Shown: positions 13,140 through 25,200 of the stretch, piece after piece | How the letters are laid out: every line of letters starts with the position of its first letter | Position numbering within the stretch: position 1 is the first letter of the stretch | From: Diphasiastrum complanatum | Lineage: Eukaryota; Streptophyta; Lycopodiopsida; Lycopodiales; Lycopodiaceae | NCBI GenBank assembly: GCA_029204225.1 | Contig: CM055098.1 | Location: 6,421,746-6,485,745 of the forward strand | Length of the DNA: 64,000 bases | Reading direction: 5' to 3' | The notes under the pieces: model-generated | Database searches by the model: none | Seen by the model: only the letters and a program-made list of their open reading frames with translations | What the model was told of the DNA's origin: nothing | Translations under genes and position numbers: made by a program

Positions 13140-13955
13140 AATTTTTTAATAGCCACAAATTGTACTATACACGAAATAGTTAACCATCGAATACTATGCA
13201 GGCAGGACTGCGAGCAGGAAAAGATCTTATTTTTTGCATTTTAGATTGCCAAAAAATTTTCATCCACATGGCAATCCTTATAGGGCCCTTTTCAAGGCCA
13301 AATTTTCTCTAATGGTTTTTCTATGTCTATCCGTGATCTTGTGTGACACGAATTTTAACTAATTTTGCAATCATCGAGCTTGTCTCTAACCAAGCTTTTG
13401 ATTGTATCTCTCCTCTGCCAGACATTCGCAAGAATAATGAGCTACTTGACTATTTAACAACTTGTATAAAGATGTTGGTCTTAAGTTGATCTTTTAACTA
13501 TCACTTATCTACTCCCATTAGATAGATAGAGGTGTAAGTCACACATGCCCATGTCACCTCTACTCTTTGTTATTACAATTATCCTCCTTATTACGACAAT
13601 TAATAAGAGAAAAATATGAAGCTTTTTGTTGCCCCTTTTAAGTAACTTGTAGAATTAAAAAGTAATCTAACTTATCATATATCATTTCAAAGTTTTTGGC
13701 CAAAATGGTTGACACTCTGATGAACTAAGATTAGTTTACAAAACATTATTTTGAAACATTTGGATGCAACTTTGGGATTATACCCATGAAAGGATCTCAT
13801 AGAAAAACTAAAGACATTAGCCCTTGAAACTATAGGTAGATAAAAAGTGGGTTCTCATAATTATAGATATTCTTTTGCTTATGTTGATTTACTAACTTTT
13901 ATTCAAAAGGAAGTTTAAGAGTGGAAACAAAAAGATCAAATTATGCATCTCTCTC
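13140..13955. other. Intergenic, nothing recognised
   Basis: AT-rich sequence without a convincing open frame, splice structure or repeat. It separates the foldback element from a copia fragment. Confidence 0.5.
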
Positions 13956-15215
13956 ATGTCCAGACAATCCCTAGCACTTGATCTCGACTATCCAACCGAC
14001 AAAGTCGACCTCCATGTCTGTCATAGCTACATCCATGAAAAGCAAATTAGGATTCCATGAAGACCAAGTCATAGGCACGTGTCTATTAGACGTTGTCCAT
14101 TCAGATATATGTGGACCTATGCAAACTCCATCATTGCTAGATGCAAAGTATTTCATTACTTTTATTGATGAATTTTCTAGAAGAATAGTTGTTTACTCTC
14201 ATTAAGCAGAAATCGGAGGCTTTCAACAACTTTTGACAACTCAAAGAGCATGTAGAAAATCAAACTGGTAAAAGAATCAAAGCACTGAGGTCCGACAACG
14301 GGGGAGAATACATCTCCACCGAATTCAAGGAGTACTGCCTCAACATTGACATTGAGCAACAATACATTACCTCCTCTTCATCTCAGTCGAATGGTCTTGT
14401 TGAAAGAAAAAACATAACCTTAGTCGAATCGGCAAAGTGTACGCTTGCACATGCGACACTTCCGAAGTCCTTCTGGGTTGAAGATATTTCAACAACAACC
14501 TATATTTAAAACAGATGTCTTACTAAAGGTCTTCCAGCCAAAGCACCATACGACAGGTACCAAACCTTCTTTATCGAACTTACGAGTTTTTGGATGTACA
14601 ACTTATGAGCAGATTCCTCATGATCTCAGGAAGAAGCTCGACTTCCAGAGTATCAAATGTATTTTCATCAACTACACTTCTTCAGATCAAGCTTACAAGT
14701 TGTTTGATCTTGTCGAATCGAAGATATTCACTAGCTGGGATGTCATCTTCATCGAAGATTAGTTTATTGACCTCATGGGAAAAGGCAAAGCCCATATAAC
14801 CGAATTGTCCAACTCTTTTGACATATTGAACTTTCCAGTTCCTCAGTTGATTATTCCTATCAAAGGTCCAAGCTCATCTACTCACAATGAACAACCTATC
14901 AATAGCTAATTCGAAGATGAGGATGTTGCCGTTCAACAACTACAACATGATGAAAATGATCAACTTTCTTTATTACCCAAAAGATCACTGAGAACTAGTA
15001 GAACACCTAATAAGTATATCGATAATTCTATAGCTTACCTTGTACAGGAGCCAGCGACTATCAAAGAGGCACTCAGTCAGTCCGATTCTAATCTCTGGAA
15101 AGAAGCGATGGATAAAGAGTATTCATCTCTTATCAAGAACCAGACATGGACGATTGTCGAATTACCTACCAACAGAAACGTAGTTGATTGCAAATGGATT
15201 TTCAAAATCAGTAGT
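13956..15215 (+). mobile_element. Ty1/copia fragment (pre-integrase to start of RT)
   Basis: Parts in order: end of GAG-pre-integrase, integrase core (DICGPMQ near 14106, then SDNGGEY near 14293), the post-integrase linker, and the first residues of reverse transcriptase (near 15120-15210). It stops abruptly inside the RT start. It is closest to the - strand copia pieces at 36720-40415, sharing the TEFKEYC and QSNGL-type integrase segments. No LTRs are visible. It is an old fossil with several breaks. Confidence 0.85.
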
Positions 15216-15229
15216 ACAACTTTTATCTT

Positions 15230-15510
15230 GAATTTTCAGAGATGGTAGTTCTCTCCATCAAGTTTGTCGATCAAAGATGAACTAGAAGATGGATCCATTA
15301 TGGTATAGAGAGCGAGATCGTTGGTAGAAACAATGATGTCAAAATATTGCTAGTTGTGCTCAATGGCTTGAAGGATGAATATGAGAACCTTGTCCAATCC
15401 TATGCTATCAAGGAGGAACTACCCACCTTCAAGGTTTTGCAATTAGTGCTAATAGCTGAAGAATCAAGGCATGAGAACAAGATATTAAGGATGGACGGTT
15501 TGGTTGAATT
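15230..15510 (+). mobile_element. Ty1/copia gag fragment
   Basis: The segment LNGLKDEYENLVQSYA followed by EELPTFKVLQ and LIAEESR matches the gag segment at 50-160 of the first copia element (VQSFAIQ, LPSVVDLQEILLAEEHR). It directly follows the break-off of the previous fragment but comes from an earlier part of a copia element, so it is a separate piece. It is an old fragment without LTRs. Confidence 0.65.
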
Positions 15511-17065
15511 CGAATTTGTGTTGAAGAACACTATAGAATTGGGGAGATTCGAGCAAGTCCAAGATTATGAAGTCTGGTACAAATCAAATTCTTGCTACTT
15601 TGGTGTGCACTTCCTTGGCTATGCCTAGTGGTTTCACACTAGATTGATCAACTAGTCGAATCATAAAAGGGGTGCTCACCATACAAGTAAGTCCCTATGT
15701 GTCGTATAACTGGAGGAGATGGTGTTAACTTTGGATCCTCCATCGACTATGGCTAACTCTTGTGGTAACCCTTGATGAGTTATCAAGATTGTTACATGTT
15801 TTGCATCTTTTTCCATCCTCCTCCTACTTGGTGAATGGGATGTGATTACTCAACTCCTTCTTTCGACTTGGGCTCAATGGATTTTGGCGTGGATTTGGTA
15901 TGCTTGTTTCATCTGTGTAAGATTTCAATCTTTCCCAAAGGGTCATTTTCAGTAAGGTGCCCAATTACAATCGGACATCTTCTCTCAATAGATCGACTAA
16001 GGCAACTATATGGTGTTTTTCCATCTCCTTGCTCTAGAAAGGAATCTCCATACCAGAATGATCTTGTGCATTCTATTTAGTCTCGTGGATGAACTACAAC
16101 AATCTTGGATTCACTGGGGAGTGGGAAGAAGCATTGGACCTTCGACCGTTTTCACCGTTGATCTTTGTTATGCTATGGGGCTGCCTCCTTGGATTGATTA
16201 ATGGCTTGTGCTTTTTTTTACCCATTCCCTTATGCGTGTAAAATTAACTTGCTCAACCGTTGGATTGGGATGTTCACCAATATATAAAAAACCTGATGAG
16301 CCACTAGCAAGTCCTACAATAGCGGATTTGGTTGGTTTCTTTTCTAGGCATTTTTGTGCTCTCATCTGGATGAGCACCGACATTGTAGATGTTTTTTTTT
16401 TTCTGAAAATGTCAACTAGTTATGCTGAGTTTATTTGGCAATTTTGAGGCCAATATGCATATTTGTCTTAGAGATAGACTTTCTAAAGCTAATAAGGCCT
16501 AAGAATAGTGGATTTACTATTTTGACAACTTAGGCAGGTTGATACGGTCGCATATAGACCTCTTGATATTGGTTCAAATACATGCATTGAATCTAGTCAT
16601 GTTAGATCTTATATCATTCTTCAAAATTCTATATCAAGTTTCTAGCTTTTGCATGTAGAATTTATGTGATTCAATATATGCATTTTTGTGAGAACTCTAA
16701 AATTGATGGGATCTCTTGATTTTGAAGTTGCTGGACTTTCCAAGGGTGTGTTTCAATCTTAGAGAGTGAAAAAGTTCATGATATTGTAGGTTGATCATGT
16801 GTTGATCAAGTGTCATCAATTCCATGTGTTGAACTTGCTAGTTTTGTGCAAGAAAGAGATTTGAGAGGTTCCATATCTTTGTGAGTTCTTCTTGGATTCA
16901 TTTGTTGACTTTCAATAGAGTGCATAGCTTTGATTTTGTTGACAAGCATGTCTGTTAGAGACTTGTAGCAGTCAAGATGCAGCTCATTAAATACCTCTTC
17001 CTTTGAAGCTGCAATTGAGGACTTTCCAACTCGCTCGTAAGTTAGTCTAATCAAGGAAGCTTAGC
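15511..17065. other. Intergenic, no gene recognised
   Basis: Open frames here are short and without recognisable domains. The stretch AACTCGCTCGTAAGT near 17030 followed by TAATCAAGGAAGCTT recurs in nearly the same form near 56268, hinting at a shared unnamed repeat. Otherwise nothing is seen. Confidence 0.45.
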
Positions 17066-20000
17066 ACAACTAGCAGCAGTAGGAGTGGAACACAGAATAC
17101 CACATGCACAACAGTTTATGTTTTTGATCATATCACTTCCACAGGCCTACCAGTCATTAAGAACAATCTTAATGCGATATCCTGATACTACCTCTGACGA
17201 TGCAGCAAAGGTTGTCGCAGAGGAAAAGATGATATGACATTAAGCTGAAAAAAGGAAGACGATGAGAAGGCCCTATTTGTAAAAGCAAAAGGGAAGAATG
17301 CTCAATGAGGAGTTTTCTCTAGAGGCAAGAACCAACCAGAAGCAAAGAATACAGGCAGTTATAAGAAGAGGACAATAAGGATGTTGCCTACTTTCACTGT
17401 CAGAAGACAAGACACTATTCAAATGAGTGTTGGTACAATCCTAAGTCAAAGTCTTTCAGAGGAAAGTATCTTAGAAAGGACAGTGTGCATGCAGTAGAAT
17501 CGTCCCACAACAAGAGGAAGTAGACGACAACACATTTGTGATTACAGAGGGAGAAGGAAACACTACATATCTCACACAAAAGAATCCAGTATAATAATAG
17601 ATTCTGGAGCTACTGTCTATGTTATGTGCATGAAGGAACTCCTACAAAAGTTTCAACCAAGTTGCACATCTAGATCAGTCACCCTTGGTGAAAATAGCCA
17701 ACATAGAGTGGAAGGAGCTGGAATAATCCAAATGATGACGCCTAATGGACGCAGAGATCTAGAGAGGGCAATTTGTACTAGGTCACAATTTCATAGGGAG
17801 TGGATAATGCATTGGCTACCACCTCTTATGACAATGAATCAGAACTGTGGCACAAAAGAATGGGGCATATCAACATGAGAATGCTCTATCAGATGACAAA
17901 GGAAGGACTGGCAATGAGGGTTAATGTTACTCAACCACATCCAGATTTCTGTCAGATTTGTGCTTTAGGAAAATAGAGCCAAGAATCTTTCTCGGGGCAG
18001 GCAACCAGAGCAAAGGCGCCACTTGACCTGGTACACTCAGATCTGTGTGGACCAATGGCGGTTACCTCAATATCAGGATCAAGATATTTTGTCACATTTA
18101 TTGATGATTACAATCATATGACTATGATTTATTTTCTGAAATTAAAATCAGAAGTCATTGAAAAGTTTAAGTGCTTTCAAGCCTATGCAGAACGATAGCT
18201 ACAAAGCAAAATAAAGGCATTACGATCTGAAAATGGAGGAGAACACACTAGCAACTAGTTCAAAGAGCACTACAGAAAGGAAGACATTTTCAAGCAGTAC
18301 ACCATTCCCTATACCCCACAACATAACGATGTGGCGGAAAGGAAGAACAGAACGCTAATGGATGATTTTGGTCAGGATTGCCTAAGGAATTCTGGAAAGC
18401 CGCAGTAGCAGCTTCAACTTACATGCAGAATCGAACATTGACAACAACTGTCAAGGGTAAGACCCCATTTGAGATATGGTTCGACAAAAGGCCAGACCTC
18501 TCATATGTCAAGATCTTTGGATGTGATGCCTATATGCACACACCAGACCAAAAGAGAAAGAAATTGGACGAAAAGTCTTGCAAGACCATCTTTATTGGCT
18601 ACCCGTTTGAGACAATGTACAATCCATTGACCAAGAAAATACTTGTCAGTAGAGATGTCAAGTATGACGAAGGACAGTTCTCAGGATCTGATCGAGAATC
18701 TGGTACTGATTTTCACCAGTATCCATATATTCCCAGAACAGACACAAGTGAAGCTGAGGAGGCATTCACTTGAGGGGCAGAGACAAAATGTACAAGTGCA
18801 AGTACAAGCAAGACAATCTGGAGTTGCAGAAGCAGCACCAGTGGAAGGACGTCAGATGATAGTGACCTGACTAGTGAGGTCGCGAACACCTTCACTGAAG
18901 GTGATTGAGAATGCTGAGATGAGTCATGTATATACAGACTTTTGTGGGATCATAGAAGAGCCAAAAACTTTTCAAGAAACGGACGAGAGCAGTGAAAGTA
19001 AGCAATGGCATCAAGCTATGCAGGAAGAACTACAATCCATGGAAAGGAATAGAGCATGAGAATTGACAACGTTACATGTTGCTATAAACAACAAATGGGT
19101 TTTCGAAAGGAAAACAAATGCAGCAGGTGCAATGGTCCGCTACAAGGCCAGATTAATGGCAAGAGGTTTCTCACAAAAGGAAGGGATCGATTATTTTGAA
19201 ACCTTCTCTCCCACAGTGAAAATGGCCAGCATAAGAACACTCTTAGCATATGCTATGAGGTACAATATGGAAATTCACCAGATTGATGTCAAAGCAACAT
19301 TCCTATATGGGAACATTGACGAAGAAATATATATGACACAGCCAGAAGGTTTTGTGGACGAGACTCATCCAAAATTTGTATGCAGACTGACAAAATGCAT
19401 TTATGGATTGAAACAGGTTGCAAGAGCATGGCACAGTAGAATTGATCTTTATCTTAAGTCAATCAGAATGCATGCCTTGTTATCTGACTATAATATATAT
19501 ACAATCAGAGATGGTGACAATTTTGTATTCATGACACTATTTGTTGTTGATTCTCTAATGATAGGGAATTGCCTGAAATTAATCCAAAAAATAAAAACTC
19601 AGATATCTGATGAGTTTGAGATCTCAGATCTTGGAGAAGCGTAGATATGTGTGGGACTACAGATAGATAGAGACAGGTGCAGAAGGACTCTCCACCTAAC
19701 ACAAGAGAAATATGCGCTGAAGATTCTGAAAGATTACAAGATGACAGAGTGCAAAGAGAAATGCACTCCTATGGAAGTAGCAGATTGACCAAGGATGACT
19801 GCCCAAAAGATGATGCAGAAAAGGGGAGAATGGCAATAGTGCCATACCGGAACCTTATTGGCAGCCTCATGTACCTGGCAGTCTGCACCAGACCTGACAT
19901 TGCTATGGCGGTATACTCACTTAGCCAGTTCGCTGATAATCCAGGCGAGAAGCATTGGAGAATGGCCAAGAGAGTCGTTCAGTACATTAAAAGTACAACA

Positions 20001-21219
20001 ATGTATGGAATAACCTTTAACAGTAATTCTGATTTTGAATTACTTGCATACAGTGATGCCACTTGGGCTAGCAACAGAGATGACAGTAAGTTTGTGTCTG
20101 GTGGATGTTTTGTGTTATGCGGATCAGTAGTAAACTGGGTATGCACGAAGCAGACCTTGGTTGCTCAGTCCTCGTGTGAAGTGGAATATGTTGCTGCATC
20201 TAAAAACACAAATGAAATAGTGTGGCTTCGAATGTTGTTGAACGAGTTGAGTGAACCGCAGGTTCAGCCCACTATAATGAATATGGATAGCCAAAGTGCA
20301 ATCCACCTCACCGAGGATCCTGTTTTTCACTCCAAAACCAAGCACATTCCACTGAAGTACCACCACATTAGAGATCTGATCCAGAAAAAGAAGTTGATGA
20401 TTCAATATGTTAAATCATCCGACATGATGGCAGATGTACTGACAAAGCCTCTGAACAAGACTCTGTTTGAAATGCACAGAATGACAATGGGAATGAGATG
20501 AAGGTATCCTCAGTTCAAGAGGGAGCTGTTGGAAATTTGTGAACTTCGGAAACCTTCGGCATTTTCGGCCTTCAAGATTTTCTCTCACTTCACCATCTTC
20601 TCTCACTTTGGGATTTTCGCTTTCTTCGCTTCGGGATTTTCTCTCACTTCGGGATTTTCAAATAAGCCAATTTTGTGAGATAGACGTTTTGGGCACTTGT
20701 CGCACTTTTCCCATATTTTGCACTTTCGCAAAAAACAGAATCAGAGCGTGAATAGACAGTGCGAATAACGGAATGCAAGGAAAGCAAAAGTGGACAATGA
20801 CAGCCAACTAAAATTAGTTAGAGTTAAGATTTGTTCTTTTAATTACTAGAGATTAGATCAATCGTCTCTCCATTCTATATATATATAGGATTAACGAGAG
20901 ACAGATTGCAGAAGTTAGTATACGATACTAGCTATTCGTAAGAAAGAGTAACTCTCTTGCGGTGATGCATTGTTTGAGATCAAACAACGCACAAGTTTTT
21001 GTTGTAAATCTGTAATTCAGACGATATAAAATGCAAGAGTGCACTAGACCCAGTAGTCTGCAAGTGTTTTATGTCTGATTGATTCATTTTCTCTTTCGCC
21101 CATTATTTCCATTGTCATGCTGGAAATCTGTAATGGTTGTCTGGTACGTATTGCAGAAGTAGACACTAGATAATTCTTGTCTCTACATTTTCGTTTCCGC
21201 ATTTGTTCGATTTTTATCA
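17066..21219 (+). mobile_element. Decayed Ty1/copia element with 3' LTR
   Basis: Parts in order: a gag segment (17066-17230), a degenerate zinc knuckle near 17396, protease (IIDSGAT near 17596), GAG-pre-integrase (LWHKRMGH near 17845), integrase (LVHSDLCGPM near 18027 and ENGGEH near 18230), RT (about 19080-19640) and RNase H (to about 20495), then a purine tract and the LTR. The 5' LTR and early gag are not found. It carries on the order of ten breaks, so it is an old insertion, distinct in lineage from the first copia element. It lies about 1 kb upstream of FOLD in the same direction. Confidence 0.9.
20527..21219 (+). repeat. 3' LTR of the decayed copia element
   Basis: It starts TGTTGGAAATTTGTG after the purine tract AAGAGGGAG. 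Early in the LTR the phrase TCTCACTTCGGGATTTTC is repeated with variation about four times. A TATA-like run TATATATATATAGG lies near 20875. The right end is uncertain; a CA-ending position at 21219 is the best guess, with others near 21167 or 21186. Confidence 0.65.
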
Positions 21220-22058
21220 AAAGTCCAGTTTAAAAAGTTTTGAGATATGCATGGGTCATGTGGCCAAGCAAAGAGGACTACAAAAACCCACTTTCTCATA
21301 CAAAACAAGCATGCTATTTGGCTTCTCACAAAGGTGCAAAACACTTAAAGACCAACCTTTTAGCCTTTAAGACTTTTTTTTCAAACTCCATTGACCGACC
21401 TCAACACATAGTATTGACTTTGCAAGTCAAGGTCAAAAGATTTTGCTCTTGACATATGTCTGAATCGTAAACAAGTACAAGTTCATACGCATATTTGGGG
21501 TGTGAAATTGTTTTTTCCTCAACAACTCCAAGGAGAGAAATTGCCCCAATGTGGATGCCAAATGGGTTGGCTACATCCTTGGATGAAAATTCGCCACAAA
21601 GTGGGTCTAAAACTGCAATTTTGAAATTGGTACTTAACTCACACCTCATCTAAAACCACCATAAGATAAAGAGGCTACGATGGGGGCAAATATGCTTGGA
21701 GACGCACATAGATGGCAAAAGGAATATATTCCTATGACACATGGACAAACTAACGAATGCACCTTTGGATCTGAGACAATGGCTGGTCTGAGGCTGCCCA
21801 AGCCTAGGTTTCGCCTTAGCTTGGGCACAGCCCACTAAAATATCGCCCCAAGTGTATTCCATCACCTACTCAAAGGCTTGAGCAAAGGAAGCTGGAATAT
21901 TTGTGGACCACAAAGTGCATGTTTCTATGGGAGGGGGTCTATGAATCCACTGGGCCTCTCTGTGCAGCCTTTCTATCCCATGTTATCCACCAATTAGAAT
22001 CTGCCACTTGGACGATTTTGAATGGTGAGTGATGGAGACGTGGCAAAATCTGAATGTT

Positions 22059-22178
22059 TATAAAAAGAAAATCCAACGGTGGTGCCATGCACATTTGGGG
22101 CTTCTCTCCTCCAAACCCTAATCTGTAGCGAGGGATAAGGGTTTGATCCGTCCAGCGATGGCGAGCACATGCGCGTGA
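22059..22178 (+). promoter_or_regulatory. Putative FOLD core promoter and 5' leader
   Basis: A TATA-like TATAAAAAG stands at 22059-22067, about 160 bp before the FOLD start. A plant telo-box AAACCCTA follows at 22113-22120 in a CT-rich stretch typical of transcription starts. A short upstream open frame (six codons plus stop) sits at 22158-22178, and a GATCGATC run follows it. Telo-boxes are known in promoters of genes of the translation machinery and growth; their role here is inference. Confidence 0.45.
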
Positions 22179-22227
22179 TCGATCGATCGATCGCCAGGAG
22201 GGAGGTGTTCGGACAAGCATCTACATC

Positions 22228-25200
22228 ATGGGAGCATGCATGCCGGGAGCCGCCGTGAGCCAGTTAGTCATGGGCAGGGCCAATTCTCAAAGGTTTTTGG
22301 TGATAAGCCCTCGTATTAGGGTCCAGATTTCGGACTCCAAAGCTGTGTCTGCTGCGGGATTGAAGAGGAAGTTCTGTACAGCGGGATCAATTGGTGGAGG
22401 CGCATTTTGGTCGGAGCTTAGTGGCCTTGATAATTGGGCTGCTCGCCGTGATTTACATCCCTGCCAAGCCATTATTGAGGAAGATTGTAAGTAGAAATCA
22501 TAAATGGCTGCCTTCTAAGATCACTGTTGACGTGATACATTATCAGAGCTCTAGCTAGTACATTATTAGCTCTAGTTAGTACATTATCAGCTCTAATTGA
22601 AACGTTATCAGGTCTAATAAGTACAAACGTTTCAGGTCTATTAAGTACATTCTCTAATCAATATATTATTAGCGCTGATTAGACATTATCAGCTTGGTGC
22701 ATTATCAGTTCGAAGTAACAAAAAATGTGCTCCATACATTACCAGTTCTAGTTATTACATTACTAGTGTTTATTGATAAATTTAATCAGCTCTAATCAGC
22801 AAAAAATATTGTATGGAACATATTTTACCAAAAACTTATACATAAATAATATATTTGACCTGACACACTATCAGCTCTGAGTAATACATTATATAGAACG
22901 TAATAGTGTATAATCAAGTTACTGTGAAACATGGAATTATAAAATAGAACATATTCATGATGAAGTTCTTAGCTGCAAAGATGAAGTTCTTAGCTGCAAT
23001 GATGAAGGTCTTAGTTGCAAAGATTCAGAAGGCTGGCAGTGGCACTGAAATTAGTGCTGGTAGAATATTATCAAACCAAGCTTGTAAATAACATTCTGAA
23101 ATCCTATACATTTCAAATTTATAACTGAAACTAGCGAAGTCGTACAGGTATATATCCTACCAACTTTGAAAGCCCACGGTGAAATGCTAAATTGAATGAT
23201 TGGCCGATCCTGTGCATTTCAAAATTTATAACTAAAACTAGTGCAGTCTTTCAGGTATATATCCCGCCAACTTTGAAATCCATCGGTGAACTGCCAAAGT
23301 GAATGATTGGCCTGTAAGACGACTTTGGTTTTTGCGAGCACTGATTGAAATTATACTTGATGTAAATCATTCTGTTGTTAACATGCTTGAAAGCCTCGTA
23401 ACAGGGGGTTCTTGATATTTGTGGTGGGAAGGACTACAGACAATTCTCAACTGTTGATTTCGAATGCCCATGCAATGCATAGTCTCCTGAAGCATGCAAT
23501 GTTCTCGTTCCCATACAAAATGCAGGAAAAGATGCCAAGTTTTGTTAGGAGTGCTCTTTTTATTGATTATTTTTGAACTCCAAACAATACAAAGTAATAA
23601 ATTTCTACTGACATGTTCAGTCTCTTGGATGTATCTAACTTTGAATGCAACAAAAAAAAAACCAATCTTATAATCATGTTTCGTACATATAGAATGAAAT
23701 GAATGTTTAAAAAAGGTAAAAAATGGGTATCTTTGATATTACAATGTCTACATTGCATGTTTTTTGGCCTTCAACATGTGCCTATCTGCAAATGGTGTCA
23801 CCTTCATTATTCTAAGAATCTGGTTCTACTTTCAGCTGCAGTAGTCGAACCTACTGCTTCTGTTATTGACGGGAAAGCAATAGCCCAACAAATAAAAGGA
23901 GAAATTGCAGAAGAAGTTGCTAGGATGAAAGAAGCGGTTGGAAAGGTTCCTGGTTTGGCTGTGCTCCTAGTTGGAAGTCGTAAAGATTCTGAAACCTATG
24001 TTCGTAGTAAGAAAAAAGCTTGTGAGGAGGTGGGAATCAAGTCGTTCAGCATCGATTTGCCTGAGGATGCAAGTCAGAATGAAATTTTGAAGCATGTTTA
24101 TGAGTTCAATGATAATCCTGGTGTACATGGAATACTTGTTCAACTCCCCCTTCCTCGTGTGAGCATCTGATCAATGTTTGTGAGTGCACTGTGCATTTGT
24201 TTTCTAAGTTTCACATACGAACTTATTTGAATTTTGTGAATGGGTCTTCAATCTGCAAGTGTTGTTGATTTAGGCTCAAGGTTTACATGTCCAGTTACTT
24301 CTTATAATTCCACAAAATTTTCAGAATCTACTAGCCAATCATTTCCTCTTGCTGTAATGGAGGGTGTCCTACACCATTTACATAGTCTTGTCGATCTTTG
24401 TATGCTTTGCAGCAAGCAATGCATACAAAGAGTTACATTTCAAACCAAAAGCAATGACGACCATAGCTTATAAGCTGCTAGTTTGCAATGAGAATGTCCA
24501 GTTGGTCTTTTGCCCATTTATCACTTCACTTCCTGCTTCTTTTGTATTCTTTGTCCTTCTTCATAACTCATAACAATGGTTGAAATACAGTTCAAAGTGC
24601 ATACACAAGTTATTTCTCTAGAAAAGGACGACTGCAGTCTTGTAACTCCCAAAGTGTTGTATGAAGATTCAAGATCCCATGCAATCAAATTAAGGCACTC
24701 TTGAACCCAAGCAATACGTTAGCTTCAAGACTGAGAATGATGAACTTATAATAGGCTACGTGCTAGAGCCACTATAACATTGAGATATATAAGAGCTTCT
24801 TTGACTGTGATGCTCCACTCCTGTCTACAAAAAGAGAACTCAGCCCCCCCCCTCCCAAAACCTCTAGGTCTCCCCCTAGGCCTACGTGCAGGAATGGCTG
24901 GCATCTCCATCTGTGGGTGCCTGAGCCATGGTGTGTAGCCACATCCCCATCGGTAAGCTCAACCTCGGCCCAAAGGCCTCGGCCTCGCACCGGCATTGTA
25001 TCAACACGAGATCAAACCTGCAAAAAATAATCAAGCAAATGTTCAGTAGAAAAAATTACATTGCATTGAACAACATTACCGAGCTCAAGTAGAGCTCAAA
25101 ATATCAGAGCATATATCACAATGATTCCAATTCACACATCATAGCAAGTGCCAAAAAACACATGAGATTAGGGCGTGGGATAGAATTATTTGAGTATGAG

